A DNA stretch of 64,000 nt from Nissolia schottii (lineage: Eukaryota > Streptophyta > Magnoliopsida > Fabales > Fabaceae), in assembly GCA_003254905.1 (NCBI GenBank), contig QANU01067122.1, positions 1-64,000 on the forward strand, given 5' to 3'. Within the stretch, counting starts at the first letter, position 1; every line of letters starts with the position of its first letter. The notes beneath the pieces were generated by a model that worked only from the letters and a program-made list of their open reading frames with translations, was not told the origin of the DNA and did no database searches. A program made the translations under genes and the position numbers. Positions 12,621-23,070 of this stretch are shown here, one piece after another.

Positions 12621-12958
12621 TGCAATTCAATTACTTTGACATGAAAGGGATCATGAACTTGCTTGAGGAAAATGACCATAAAGTCCCTTCCATATCTCAA
12701 GAGAGACAAGAAGTAATGGTCACCAATATGTACCAACCAGAAGAGCAGGGCTACAACCTCTATAGCTCTATGTTCAATGGCAATAATAATAATAATAATA
12801 ACAATAGCAACGCTTCATCTTCATCAGCACCAGAGTCCTCAAGTACTGAAGAAATTTTGTGGGATGGGCTGTGGAACTTGGATGATATTGTTCTCTGCAA
12901 TTTCAATGCTGCAGCTAGTGCTACATGCAGAACCAGTTTAGTTGCTCCCTTTTGTTAA
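11429..12958 (+). CDS. R2R3-MYB transcription factor
   Basis: Three exons, 11429-11591, 12178-12307 and 12418-12958, with GT-AG introns, join to 277 residues. The R2 repeat has Trp at 27, 47 and 67. The R3 repeat has Ile80 in place of the first aromatic, then Trp99 and Trp118. The R3 helix ends in the DNA-contact stretch [11 protein letters not shown]. Both introns sit at the usual plant MYB positions, after LAG and inside GNR|W. The bHLH-binding signature in R3 is not met, so a bHLH partner is unlikely. The tail holds a long Gln tract, then [12 protein letters not shown], an Asn tract and a Ser-rich acidic segment, plausibly an activation region. The basic stretch after R3 (HFKKKTK) should aid nuclear import. 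I chose ATG 11429; ATG 11447 in the same frame is the alternative and would drop six residues. The domain resembles the AtMYB27/48/59 neighbourhood, but the subgroup is not settled. Role: sequence-specific regulator in the nucleus; targets unknown. Confidence 0.93.
12553..12625 (+). repeat. CAG/CAA tract coding for poly-Gln in the MYB gene
   Basis: Mixed CAG and CAA codons give an interrupted Gln run inside exon 3, broken once by Ile. Mixed codons make it less prone to slippage than a pure repeat. A second coding tract of AAT/AAC codons (poly-Asn) follows near 12781-12810. Confidence 0.85.
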
Positions 12959-13197
12959 AGAGGGTTTTTCTTTGCTTCTTTTTTCTTTATTAGCCTTGAA
13001 TTATGTCAAGAAGCATAAAAAGGGCGGTCCAGTGCACTAAACTCTTAGCTGGTGCTAAAAGGATTTAAGTCGTGACTTGATAAGGCTCCAAAATCTAGGA
13101 GCTTTTAGGATTAATTATCGCATAAGGTAAGGTGTGGACTATTAGTAGTAGTATATAAGTAGTGATATTCTCAAGGCAAGTTATTGTGTAACTTGTC

Positions 13198-13203
13198 AAT
13201 AAA
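13198..13203 (+). terminator. Candidate poly(A) signal of the MYB gene
   Basis: AATAAA lies about 240 bases after the MYB stop codon, a normal 3' UTR distance. There is no direct evidence of use. Confidence 0.4.
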
Positions 13204-13325
13204 CAAGTGTCTCAATTTTGATTATAACTTATATGACAAATGAAATGAACTTTGCTCTACTGATTTAAAGTAATACCGTACTGTGAGAATCTTTGACAAA
13301 AAATTAAGGATTATTGTTAGATATA

Positions 13326-13326
13326 A

Positions 13327-13363
<37 letters not shown>
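13326..13363. repeat. (AAT)n microsatellite
   Basis: About twelve uninterrupted AAT units in the 3' flank of the MYB gene. Confidence 0.85.
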
Positions 13364-15229
13364 TGACTCAATTACTCATTCAAAATATCACAAGCATACA
13401 TACATATCACATCATTCTAGCAGCTAATTTCTAGCTAAAATTCTGACTTTCTAATATTTTTCATAGATTTATTGATGGTTTTGTTTAGAACAAGAAGTGA
13501 GGACAATTTTGTGGCATCTAGAAAAATAAGGAAAGTGGAAGAAGTACAAAAAATGATGAACAAAGCTTTCTCTTTTTTTNTTGTTTATCGTCGATAATAG
13601 TGATCAATCCCTTCGTACTAACTGACCTCAAACAAAGTGGTAAATTGCGTATTAACTGAGCTCAAACAAAGTGATAAACTGCTGATCACAATGTTTTTCA
13701 TTTTTATAGGTGAGGATTGAACTCACACATAATTAAAGAATGAGATGAGTTACTGCCACGTCAAACCTCACGGTTAATGGGCTTCGTTTATAACATGATC
13801 TTAACAATGATATTCTTATATATGTTTGCTTTTTCTCTTGCAATTGCTTGAAACCAAAGTGGAAGAAGAAGCTTTAAAAGTAAATCTGGAACTCCATAAA
13901 GCACCCTAAAGGAACACAATTAAATGCCCTTTGCGTCACATTTGGATGGGATTGCTAAGTACATAAGCCAAAGCAAGCCATTATCTATATATGCTTAAAG
14001 AAATTCCTTTTTAAAAGTGCACCGTGTTGGGTATTTGATCGACCATTTGATATATAATTGTTATGATTTGGGTTTGCTTTTTGGAAATCTTCATTAATAA
14101 ATTATTCATAAGATTTATGTCTTAAAATCATGTCTTAACTGCTGTACAATGAGCATCTCCTTCAAATTAATTTTATTGCAAAAAATTAATCCCTTTTAAG
14201 CATACAATATGTATGTATATAGGACAACTTTGGTGCTAGCAATAGTACAACTCAATAATATCATTGAGTTTGGTGACATCTTTGTCACCATATTCTTTTG
14301 GTTTGTTTAAGCAATACATAATGAAAATGCTCCTTTTTTTTTCGTTTCTTTCATTTCATTTCTTTTGGGATTAAGGTTGAACTAAGATAGGTAGAATTGG
14401 ATTCTTTAGATCTCACATATCTCACACGGTATCATTTATATATATTTCACTAATGATCTTTTTACGTGTTCATTATTAATACCCTAAACATGATGATAAA
14501 AAGTGTTATCACAGATTTTGGCATGCATTCTGTCAACCAGTATATTTCTATCATATGCTACAGTTTAAGAATCTTGGAATTTTAAAAAGGAGGGACACTG
14601 AAAAAAGTTTTGTTATTTGTATTTATTTATCATAAGACACTATATCAACTCACAAATCATCTACCATTAGGTGAGATTTGAATGAGGTTTACATTAATTG
14701 AGATCTCATCCAACTATAAATGAGTCATAAATTAACTAATGTCTTATACTAAATGAATACAAATATATTTTCTCCTGTTAGATATCATCACGAAGGAGAA
14801 ATTCCTTTGTACATTTATACTCAATATTTGTTAGGTTTAGATTAGTGTTAAAAGAATTTATGTTAAAGGAATGATTTTGAAAGAATTAATATATAAAGAT
14901 TTATGTTTAGCAACGATATTTCTAAAATTGAACTATTTCTAATGTCTTGATTGAATAACCAGCATCCAAACTATTATCAAGAACACGATTTACTCGGTCC
15001 TATTACAAACCCTCTTATAGCGATAGAGATCTCTTAATGAGGATTTTTTCATTTTTAAGACTTGAACGTAAGATGATTGGTTAAGAGACCAAAACGAGTA
15101 CCACCTTTATCAAAAATCTCATGTTGATTTTCTAAAATTGATTTTCTTGGTCATTTTTGCCATGAAAAACCTTTCAAGTCATTATTTTCTTCATCATTCC
15201 AATAGCCTGAGCTTGCTTCTTGTCACCTA
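13364..15229. other. Intergenic stretch, no gene seen
   Basis: AT-rich. It contains a two-copy tandem of about 34 bases around CTCAAACAAAGTG (13625-13690) and one unresolved base at 13580 beside a T run. No coding-like frame or domain is visible. Confidence 0.5.
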
Positions 15230-17275
15230 GCCTCTTGTCAGCGACAACGATTGGTTGTGGAGTTGATTGATGCATTTGGTTCTCGCTATCAAGAACAAGC
15301 TTGAGTTTGATTCGCGACTTTGTGACCTCTAGACTCGCAGTAATGACATAGTTGCTGCTTGGATCTACAGCACCGTGTCATGAGAAATAATTTCCAGCAG
15401 CATGCACTCCACTATTGTTGCTAATATTTAGCGAGATCTTCATGAGCGTTTCTACCATAAAAATGACCCGTGAATCTTTGAACTTCATCGTGATTTGATG
15501 TGCCTCACTCAAGGGTGTCTATTTCACTAAGCTAAAATCTATTTGGGATGAATTGGTTGCATATCGTCCAATTTGTCACTGTCATTGTGGTGGTGCTCAA
15601 CCACTCATTGCTTATCATCACACTGATTACGTGATGAGTTTCCTCACGGGTCTCCATGATCGATTCGCTTCTTGCTCCTGACTGAGTCCGATTCCTTCTA
15701 TTAACAAGGTTTTTGCCTTGATTATGCAAGAGGAGAAACAGCAGACTCTTGGATCTGAGGTATCTTCCAATGCTCTTGCTTTTTATGATATCTGGTTCTT
15801 CCAAGCCTGCATCTGATTTAGACAAGGATAAAGATCGCCCAAAGTGTTCTTATTGTGGTTGCTTATGTCACACAGTGGATCGTTGTTACAAGATTATTGG
15901 ATATCCATCAGGATACAAGAAGAAAGGCAAAGAAAAAGATTCAAAGAATTCTTCTTCTCAAGTTTCTGGTTCAGTTAATTATGTTGCAATGGCTATGTCT
16001 GTTGATTCTTTAGCACCGATGACTCGATATCAGTACAAGCACCTTTTGAAATTGCTTTCTATTCAACAATTGAGCACTTCCCCTGCACCAAGTGCTTTTG
16101 AACCACAAGACTCTGCCAAACACACAATGGCAGGTATTTCACTTTCTTCCTCTTCAATTGGTGTTAGCTTTAATGGCTGTTGGCCTTTTGACTCTAGAGC
16201 AACCAATCACATTTGCCATTGCTTGAATTCCTTTTCTGATTACAAGCACATTCATAATTTCTTTGTTTTGCTACCTAATCAGTCTAAGGTGCTTGTTCTA
16301 TGCATTGGTTCTGTTAGCCTCTCCTCTGATATTAACCTCACAAATTGCATTTTACATTCCTAGCTTTAGCTATAATTTGATCTCAGTCAGTTCCTTATTG
16401 AAGTGTGCCAAATTTATTCTTACTTTTGCCTATGATATTGTAATTATCCAGGTTCGCCAATCTTTGAGGATGATTGGCAAGGGCAAAGTCCTGCAAGGAC
16501 TCTGTTTTTCAACCTTGTAGTCCTAGCATAGGTTTATAGAATTTTTCCTCTATTCCTGATTGCAATCAGGTAGCTTACAATAATATTGTTGATTGTTTTG
16601 TTTGACATTCAAGACTTGGCCATTTTCCAGTAAAGCATTAGACATTTTGTCAAATAAAGTTGCTCCATCTGTCCTTTAGCTAAACAACAAAGGGTTACTT
16701 TTCAATCTAACCCCCATTTTTCTAATGCACCTTTTAAATTGATCCACTGTGATGTATGGAGGCCATTTCATGAACCAACTTATTACGGCCACAAATACTT
16801 CCTTATTATAGTGCACGACCATAGTAGGTATACCTGGTTGATCTATTAAAAGCTAAGTCTGGGGCTACTAATGTGATACATCACTTCTTTAATTTTGTTA
16901 AGACTCAATTTTAGGTTGATATTAAGTCTATCAGAACAGACAATGCTAAGGAGCTCATGCTCACTGAATTTCTGTTGTCCCATGATTGCGCACACAAAAT
17001 TTTCTGTGTAGAACGCCCTCAGCAAAATTTTATAGCGGGAGAAAACATACACTTCAATTGAATGTAGCCAGGTCCATATACTTTTGGTCAGGAATTCCTC
17101 TTGCCATTTGGGGGGATTGTGTCACCACAATTGCCTTCTTAATAAACAGAAGCCTCTTTGTAGTGATGGGGAAACTCACTCCATATGAGAAGCGATACAA
17201 TAAGTCTCCCTGTATTTCCCTTCAAGTTTTTGGTTGTCTAGTTTATACCTCACTATCACCTTCTCACAGATGAAA
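15230..17275 (+). mobile_element. Truncated, degenerate Ty1/copia retrotransposon
   Basis: A broken gag-to-integrase region on the plus strand. In order one sees a gag (UBN2-type) stretch with HERF and YFTKLKSIWDEL-like words near 15440-15560, and a CCHC zinc knuckle, CSYCGCLCHTVDRC, near 15850. Next comes a protease remnant FDSRATNHIC near 16188, where copia proteases carry a DSGATDH-like site. Integrase pieces follow: LIHCDVW near 16740, then degenerate stretches ending in FGCLVYTS-like sequence at about 17240. Many stops and frameshifts break it. No reverse transcriptase, RNase H or paired LTR is present. It is a dead 5'-half remnant from a different copia lineage or age than the 22498 element. 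Confidence 0.8.
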
Positions 17276-18440
17276 TGACAATCTATCTAGATGTGCTTGG
17301 TGCACTCACGATAGATTGGGTTGGAAGCAATATGGCTCCACAAATTACCTTATTCAAAGACATTTTTCCTTCAAAACAAACATTGAGAATCAAAGTTAGA
17401 ATTTTTAGATTGTGGGAATGTTAAAAATCAAAGTATCAAAAAGCTCCAAGGCTGGCGGCTTAGGGTTTCTGGTGAATCCCATGCCACTGCAGTGCCTCGC
17501 TCATTCCATGTCGCTACAGCACATGCCTTGTTATGCGTCGCTGTAGCACCGTGGGAGCACTGCAGCATGTCTCCGAGAGTATGGGTCTTCACATCATCCT
17601 TCACCAAACACAACTAGTGTTGCACCTACAAGTATAGAAGGAACAAATCTTAGTGGCTTCTAATAGAGTGCTAAGTTGCAAAACATTCCTTCATAGGTCT
17701 ATAAATTAATTAGAATTTAACAGTAGTTAACAATGTGACCACTAATATTGATTTACAAGTTGTCTTAAGAGTTCAAATATAGCCTACCACATCAAGAAAG
17801 AGTTCAAATTTGCACTCAGTCCATCCAATAACTTGATTTTCAAGGTCATAAAAGACACGTTTATTTGAAAGCACTAAATCTGCAATAAATAATAAAGCTA
17901 CAGAATAGAGTAAATATAAAGTAAATTATTGGCTACATCTTTGTAGTAAAATGTGCCCTTAAACTTCTCTTTGTTAATTATGCACTAGAGAGGAACATTC
18001 CCTTGTAGGAGGTACTAAGGGATGACACAGATAGACAGGAAAACAAGCATTCTACAAACCACAATTATTGTAGGCTACATAATTACATTCTTTACTCCAC
18101 GAATCTTCTTAGCTCTATTCTTTCTCTTCCTCATTTGCTTTATTGAATTTTCTAGCTTAGTATCAAGCCAGTTCTAAAATTGAGGAGTTGATATTTTAGT
18201 ATGCACAAACAAAATAAATCACACATGGCTAAGACATAAACACACGCATATTAGAAAAAGCATTGCTCTAATTCTTAAAAGATCACATCATATAACAAGC
18301 AGCAAGTTAGCAGCTTTAGAGATTTAATCTTTTCTTCAGAATATATAACAGAGAACAAAAGGTAGCCTAGAAATTGGAAAGGTTTATAAAAGATCATTTC
18401 GCAGCAAAATCAATGTGTCTTTATTTTTACGACTTTGTCA
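17276..18440. other. Intergenic stretch, no gene seen
   Basis: Contains a GC-richer patch at 17440-17590 with CTGCAG and GCTACAGC words and no domain. The rest is AT-rich. It directly follows the truncated copia remnant, so part may belong to that insertion. Confidence 0.4.
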
Positions 18441-18898
18441 TGAAAAGCTTTCTGCAATAAGCTTATCTAATTGTACCTCAAGCTTTAGAGACAAACTTCT
18501 ATAATCAAACTCCTCTTTTATTTTCAACTTTCATAGCCTGAGACATAAAATAAGAAGTAGAAGAAGAAGAAGTAGTAGAAGAAGAAGAAATATACAATAG
18601 AAAAATGCCAGTAAGATACTTCAAATTCTTAGGGCAAATATTAATATTATTAACTAGCCACAAAAACTAAAATGGCCAGCCGAGTTATATAAACAAAAAA
18701 CACTTGCATGATCAAACAGAACAGGGCACAATCTCAATAGAAACAAGAAGAAAATCAATATATATGATGCTAAAAGAGGTAATGCACAAAAAAGTATAAA
18801 ACCTGCAGATACACCATGATCAGAGGTGTCTCCTTCACCTAATTGTCCAAGAATAAAAGTTTTTCTAGTTCCATTTCGACAATAGACCATCAAGAACA
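18441..18898 (-). pseudogene. Kinesin pseudogene fragment (ARK/KIN-U type)
   Basis: Two pieces on the minus strand resemble armadillo-repeat kinesins. The first, 18803-18898, is exon-like (acceptor TAAG before 18898, donor GCAG|GTTTTA). It begins VLDG and, after a frame change, reads NGTRKTFILGQLGEGDTSDH. This matches the P-loop stretch GTGKTFTLG..GDEDT of that family, but the GQTGTGKT Walker A motif has become CRNGTRKT. The second, 18441-18546, reads AMKVEN and, after a frameshift, FDYRSLSLKLEVQLDKLIAE, matching the coiled-coil segment after the motor. Most of the motor between the two is missing. Family knowledge gives the identity; the loss of the ATP site, the frameshifts and the deletion are seen directly. 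It is not functional as a kinesin. Confidence 0.65.
18545..18592. repeat. GAA/GTA-rich microsatellite
   Basis: An imperfect run of GAAGAA and GTAGAA units just beside the kinesin pseudogene fragment. Confidence 0.6.
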
Positions 18899-19203
18899 CT
18901 TACATACAAGATATCACACACATGATGAGTTACATAACAGGGAAAGGAATTATGGAACCTTATGGACACTCACCGGACAAAGCAATGAGATCATTTTACA
19001 TCCATCAGTAGCATCAATTACACTTTGATTTAACCAAAACCTAGAGTTGATTCAGTTGAATATGCTAAAAATGGATTCGGAATAGAGATCAATGAATTGC
19101 GAGAAATGAGGAAAATGGCATTGAAATTTTTGAAGGAAAAGTGAGAGAAAAAGGGGAAGAGAAAGGAGGAACCTTCAGATTTATTGCAGAAGAGAAAGGT
19201 GTT

Positions 19204-19432
19204 GTTGGTCTCGCTTCCTCCGTCAAGCTCACCGCCGTTCGAAATCACTACCGTTGAGCTCACCTCCATTGAAATCACCACCGTCGAGATCACCTTCGTC
19301 AAAAATCGTCTCCATCGATCTCGCCTCCGTCGAGCTCGTCTCCATCATTCTCGCCTCCGTCAAAATCACCTCTGTTGAGCTCACCTCAATCGACCTAGCC
19401 TCGTTCAAAATCACCTCTGTCGAAATCAATGT
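19204..19432. repeat. Degenerate 15-bp minisatellite (about 15 copies)
   Basis: A run of 15-base units with consensus near GARATCACCTCCGTC. Successive copies differ at a few positions and one junction is off register. Because the period is a multiple of three, long frames stay open on both strands, for example a minus-strand frame rich in Ser, Thr, Glu and Val. It lies about 230 bases upstream of the PPR start and 300 bases beyond the kinesin pseudogene. Confidence 0.75.
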
Positions 19433-19659
19433 GTTGGGGAATGATTTATGAATATGTGGTGGCCGGTGGTTGCTTTTCTGGTGGAAGGATTTGGGGCGAG
19501 GGGTTCGAATCCATGAAGGCTGTGAAGATAGAGATGAGCTCGTGCGATATACAGGGTTGACACTCCAATGTGTTAGCCCATTTCCATAAGCCTTCCCTAA
19601 CGCGCCAAAAAAAAAAAACGAAAAAGAAAAAACATTCACAACGCAGCCAGGCAGCTCGT

Positions 19660-21558
19660 ATGGTTCTCCGTAGAACATTCACCCTCACAACCTCTCGTTA
19701 TTACACTTCTTCCACTGCCTTCCACGCACCGCACCGCCACCTCCTCCACCTCCTTCAGCTCTGCATCGACCACCGTTCTCTCAAACTCGCCCACCAATCC
19801 CACGCTCAAATCCTCGCAAATGGCTTCTCCCAAAACGCCTTCCTCGCCACAAGGCTCGTCTCTGCTTACGCCACGTGTGGAAATTCAACACTGTCAAGGC
19901 GGGTTTTTGAGTCCGTCGATCACAAGAACGCTTACCTCTGGAACTCGATGATTAATGGGTACGCGAAAAATCGCGACTTTGATGAAGCCCTTTCGTTGTT
20001 TCGCCAAATGGGTCGTAGCGTGTTGCCCGATGATTACACCCTCGCGACGGTTTCCAAGGCTTGTGGTGAGATTGAGGGCTTGGTTTCTGGGAACTTGGTT
20101 CATGGAAAGAGTGTGAGGATTGGGTTTGTGTCGGATACCGTTGTTGCGAATTCTTTGATGGCGATGTATTGTAGGTGTGGGGTGTTTGGGGACGCAATGA
20201 AGGTGTTCGATGAAATGCCTCAGAGGAACGTTGGTTCGTTTAATGTTATAATTTCTGGGTATGCTGCATTGGGAAGTTGTGGTTCTGATTTTAGTGATGG
20301 TTTTTTGTGGAAGTTTTTTGTGAGAATGCGATCTGAAGGGCTTGAGCCTGATGCTTTCACTGTTGCGAGTCTCTTGCCAGTGTGTTGTGTTGGAGGTGGT
20401 AATAGTGCTGTGAAATGGGATTATGGGAGGGAACTTCACTGTTATCTTGTTAAGAATGGGTTGGATTTGAAGATGGGTTCGGATGTTCATATGGGATCTT
20501 CTTTGATAGATATGTATTCGAGGAGTCATAAAGTTGTTCTCAGCAGGAGAGTGTTTGATCAAATGAAGATTAGAAACGTATATGTGTGGACGGCAATGAT
20601 CAATGGATATGTAGCGAATGGAGCACCTGAGTATGCATTGGTACTGTTCCGTGAGATGCAAACAAAGGATGGAATCCAACCCAATAAAGTATCGCTTGTA
20701 AGCATGCTTCCAGCTTGTGTCTTGCTTTCTGGATTAACTGGAGGGAAACAAGTACATTCGTTTGCTATTAGAATGGAGTTGAATGATGATATTTCCCTAT
20801 GCAATGCTTTAATTGACATGTATTCCAAATGTGGGAGTTTGGATTATGCAAGACGAATCTTTGACAATGGTTCACCCTCCAAAGATGGTATCTCTTGGAG
20901 TTCCATGATCTCTGCATATGGATTACATGGGAGAGGAGAGGAATCTGTCACCACATATAACGAAATGCTTCAGCATGGGATCAAACCGGACATGATAACG
21001 GTGGTTGGTGTTCTTTCTGCTTGTAGCAAGTCAGGGTTGGTAGACGAAGGCATTAATATATATGGCTCACTGATGACTAAGTATGAAATGAAACCAACAG
21101 TTGAAGTTTGTGCTTGCGTTGTAGATATGTTAGGCCGATCCGGCCGGCTTGATCAAGCCTTACAGTTCATCAAAGAAATGCCTCTAGATCCTGGCCCAAG
21201 TGTATGGGGGTCTCTTTTAAGTGCCTCTATAATGCATGGGAATTCAATGACGGGAGACCTGGCGTATAGGTGTCTCTTAGAGCTAGAACCTGAAAACCCT
21301 TCAAATTACATCTCGCTTTCGAATACCTATGCTTCTCATAGAAGATGGGATGTGGTAACTGAGGTGAGAACAATGATGAAAGAAAGAGGTTTAAGAAAAG
21401 TTCCAGGTTGCAGTTGGATAACTATTAGTGGTAAGACTCATTCTTTTATGGTTGCTGACAAAGCTCATCCTTCGTCTAGTTTAATATATGGAATGTTGGA
21501 TGGCCTCGTGTCAATAATGACTAGAGATGTTTGTGCTGATATTGATATTCTGACTTAA
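19660..21558 (+). CDS. Pentatricopeptide repeat protein, PLS class with E domain
   Basis: A single exon of 632 residues, as usual for plant PPR genes. The N-terminus (MVLRRTFTLTTSRYYTSS) is basic, Ser/Thr-rich and lacks acidic residues, which suggests mitochondrial or plastid import. From about residue 60 to 500 there are consecutive PPR motifs of 31-36 residues, such as NAYLWNSMINGYAKNRDFDE, NVYVWTAMINGY and ISWSSMISAYGLHGRGEES. The C-terminus carries E and E+ type sequence (VWGSLL...LELEPENPSNYISLSN and PGCSWI) and stops without a DYW domain. Members bind single-stranded organelle RNA, and E-class members mostly act in C-to-U editing with a DYW partner. The target is unknown. The start is the first in-frame ATG; upstream the frame is open only through non-ATG codons and an A-rich leader. 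Confidence 0.95.
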   Translation: MVLRRTFTLTTSRYYTSSTAFHAPHRHLLHLLQLCIDHRSLKLAHQSHAQILANGFSQNAFLATRLVSAYATCGNSTLSRRVFESVDHKNAYLWNSMINGYAKNRDFDEALSLFRQMGRSVLPDDYTLATVSKACGEIEGLVSGNLVHGKSVRIGFVSDTVVANSLMAMYCRCGVFGDAMKVFDEMPQRNVGSFNVIISGYAALGSCGSDFSDGFLWKFFVRMRSEGLEPDAFTVASLLPVCCVGGGNSAVKWDYGRELHCYLVKNGLDLKMGSDVHMGSSLIDMYSRSHKVVLSRRVFDQMKIRNVYVWTAMINGYVANGAPEYALVLFREMQTKDGIQPNKVSLVSMLPACVLLSGLTGGKQVHSFAIRMELNDDISLCNALIDMYSKCGSLDYARRIFDNGSPSKDGISWSSMISAYGLHGRGEESVTTYNEMLQHGIKPDMITVVGVLSACSKSGLVDEGINIYGSLMTKYEMKPTVEVCACVVDMLGRSGRLDQALQFIKEMPLDPGPSVWGSLLSASIMHGNSMTGDLAYRCLLELEPENPSNYISLSNTYASHRRWDVVTEVRTMMKERGLRKVPGCSWITISGKTHSFMVADKAHPSSSLIYGMLDGLVSIMTRDVCADIDILT

Positions 21559-21600
21559 ATCTTTTGGCATTGATGAGATAAGAGTCTTTTGAAGTGACCA

Positions 21601-21905
21601 GTAAACATTGAAAATTGGCCAGCTAAATAGCTCAGCCATTTCTGAATTTGCCTGGTGATCTTTCATGACTCTAAGTTAGAAGTGTTGTTATGTATTGAAA
21701 AAAGTACATAATTATGTCACCATACCAACCCTTCTTTGACAATATAGAAAATGAAACAAAACAAAGTACCATTTTATCCGAGCATCAAGCAAGAGCAGAA
21801 CGTCTCCATTATCTCAGACTGATATATGTCGTACCTATAGGCAAATGAACGCTTCAGTTTTCATGGCAATTAAGAGTGCAATTCGTAGTTCATATAATAA
21901 CAAGG
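21601..21905. repeat. Two-block duplicate of sequence at the HAD locus
   Basis: Block 1 (21601-21672) resembles 31462-31533, the 3' flank of the HAD gene; both share ATTGGCCAGC and, later, GGTGATC.TTCATGA. Block 2 (21741-21905) resembles 33977-34163, inside HAD intron 3, sharing AATGAAACAAAACAAAG, ATCAAGCAAGAG and TTTCATGGCAATTA. Both pairs have the same order and orientation, but the spacing is about 70 bases here and about 2.4 kb there. The pairing is by eye at roughly 75-85 percent identity. Confidence 0.6.
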
Positions 21906-22199
21906 CGCGACTTGAGTGACAAGTGATTGTATGATATGAAATTCTAAAGCTAAAAGTTTTAACTAGGAACAATATATGTCATATGACTATGGCATTATGG
22001 ATTTATGGTTGTCCTATTTCAATTGTCACTTGCTTTGTAAAGGATAAAAACTTGAATAACGGGTTCGAAGGGGTAAGCTTATTGTATCGTTGAGAATATT
22101 ATGAGAAGCCTTTGTGAAAGTTTGCTCCAGGTATTGGACTATATAACAATGGTTGCATATTTTCCACCCAATAAACTAACTTTCTCGATGAGGGTGTTC

Positions 22200-22490
22200 G
22201 GTGTAATATTGAAGTTGTAAGCTGATTACGAAGTTTATGAGGATTATGAAGATGTTTTGACGTTTTGTTGGATGAATTTATTTTTTTGTTGTTTTTTATT
22301 TTTGAAAATAATATTTTTAAAATTCATGGATTACCCGTGGGGATGTGGATATTCAGTAGATATGGGAATGGTGGAGAATTTTTACCCAAGGTGGATGATT
22401 GGATTTGAAGGAGAATTTGTACCCGAGGCAAATATTGGATATGGGGAGGGTACTATCCGATTTGAACATTACTGATTGTCATCCCTAATA
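22200..22490. mobile_element. Possible remnant of a MITE
   Basis: The stretch ends CTGATTGTCATCCCTAAT, a terminus like those of GGGATG-type hAT MITEs. It holds repeated GGATATGG, TACCC and GGGGA words. No matching left terminus was found. The copia element at 22498 inserted just beyond it. Confidence 0.25.
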
Positions 22491-22497
22491 TTGAGAC

Positions 22498-22680
22498 TTA
22501 ATAGGAGACAAACTCTTAACTCATTGTGTATAGAAGGAGTTAGTTAGAGTAGTTATGTTAGTTAGAGAAAATAGTTAGTTATGTTAGTTAGTTGACTTGC
22601 ACAGTAAGTAACTGCAACTCTGTATATATATGAGCATAGCTCTCTGCAATGATTTTGATTAGCTTTTTCACAATTCTGTT
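22498..22680 (+). repeat. 5' LTR of the copia element
   Basis: 183 bases that match 27367-27553 almost throughout, both beginning TTAATAGGAGACAAAC and both ending near ATT(C/T)TGTT. It contains TATATATA promoter-like sequence near 22623. It is followed by ATGGTATCC, resembling the first bases of the copia primer-binding site for initiator Met tRNA (TGGTATC). Confidence 0.85.
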
Positions 22681-23070
22681 ATGGTATCCTTCGCCAAAAG
22701 CTTTAGCCTTTTATATTTCTCCATCTCCATCTCTCAAGCTTCATTTCTCTGCACCTCAATGCCATGGATTCTTGAAGTTCTGCTGTCCTCATGATGAAAC
22801 TCAACACTTTCTTGAGGATTCTTCATGTGTTTTGAAGGTTCTATCACAGAGTCTTGGATTCTTGAGATTTCTCAAGCAATTCCTTGAGATTCCATCGATA
22901 GTTGTAGATTCAAGCTTGTTGATTCTTCGTTCTTCTTTTCTTTCTTTTTTCCCATGGTTCCACGGCAGCAATGGCCACCGACATTGGTAGCAATGGCTCC
23001 ACAAAGTTATTTCAACTTTTCTTCACTCATGGGTTCCTCCTCCTGAATCCACTCAAGATTTTTCTTCCCT

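Noticed and set aside
12545-12736. Leu-rich minus-strand frame
   Set aside because: It is the complement of the MYB poly-Gln tract.
19894-20679. 261-codon open frame on the minus strand
   Set aside because: Antisense shadow of the PPR gene; no domain, and it arises from the PPR codon usage.
22649-22990. 113-codon frame at the left of the copia element
   Set aside because: It lies in the leader between LTR and gag and matches no copia domain.
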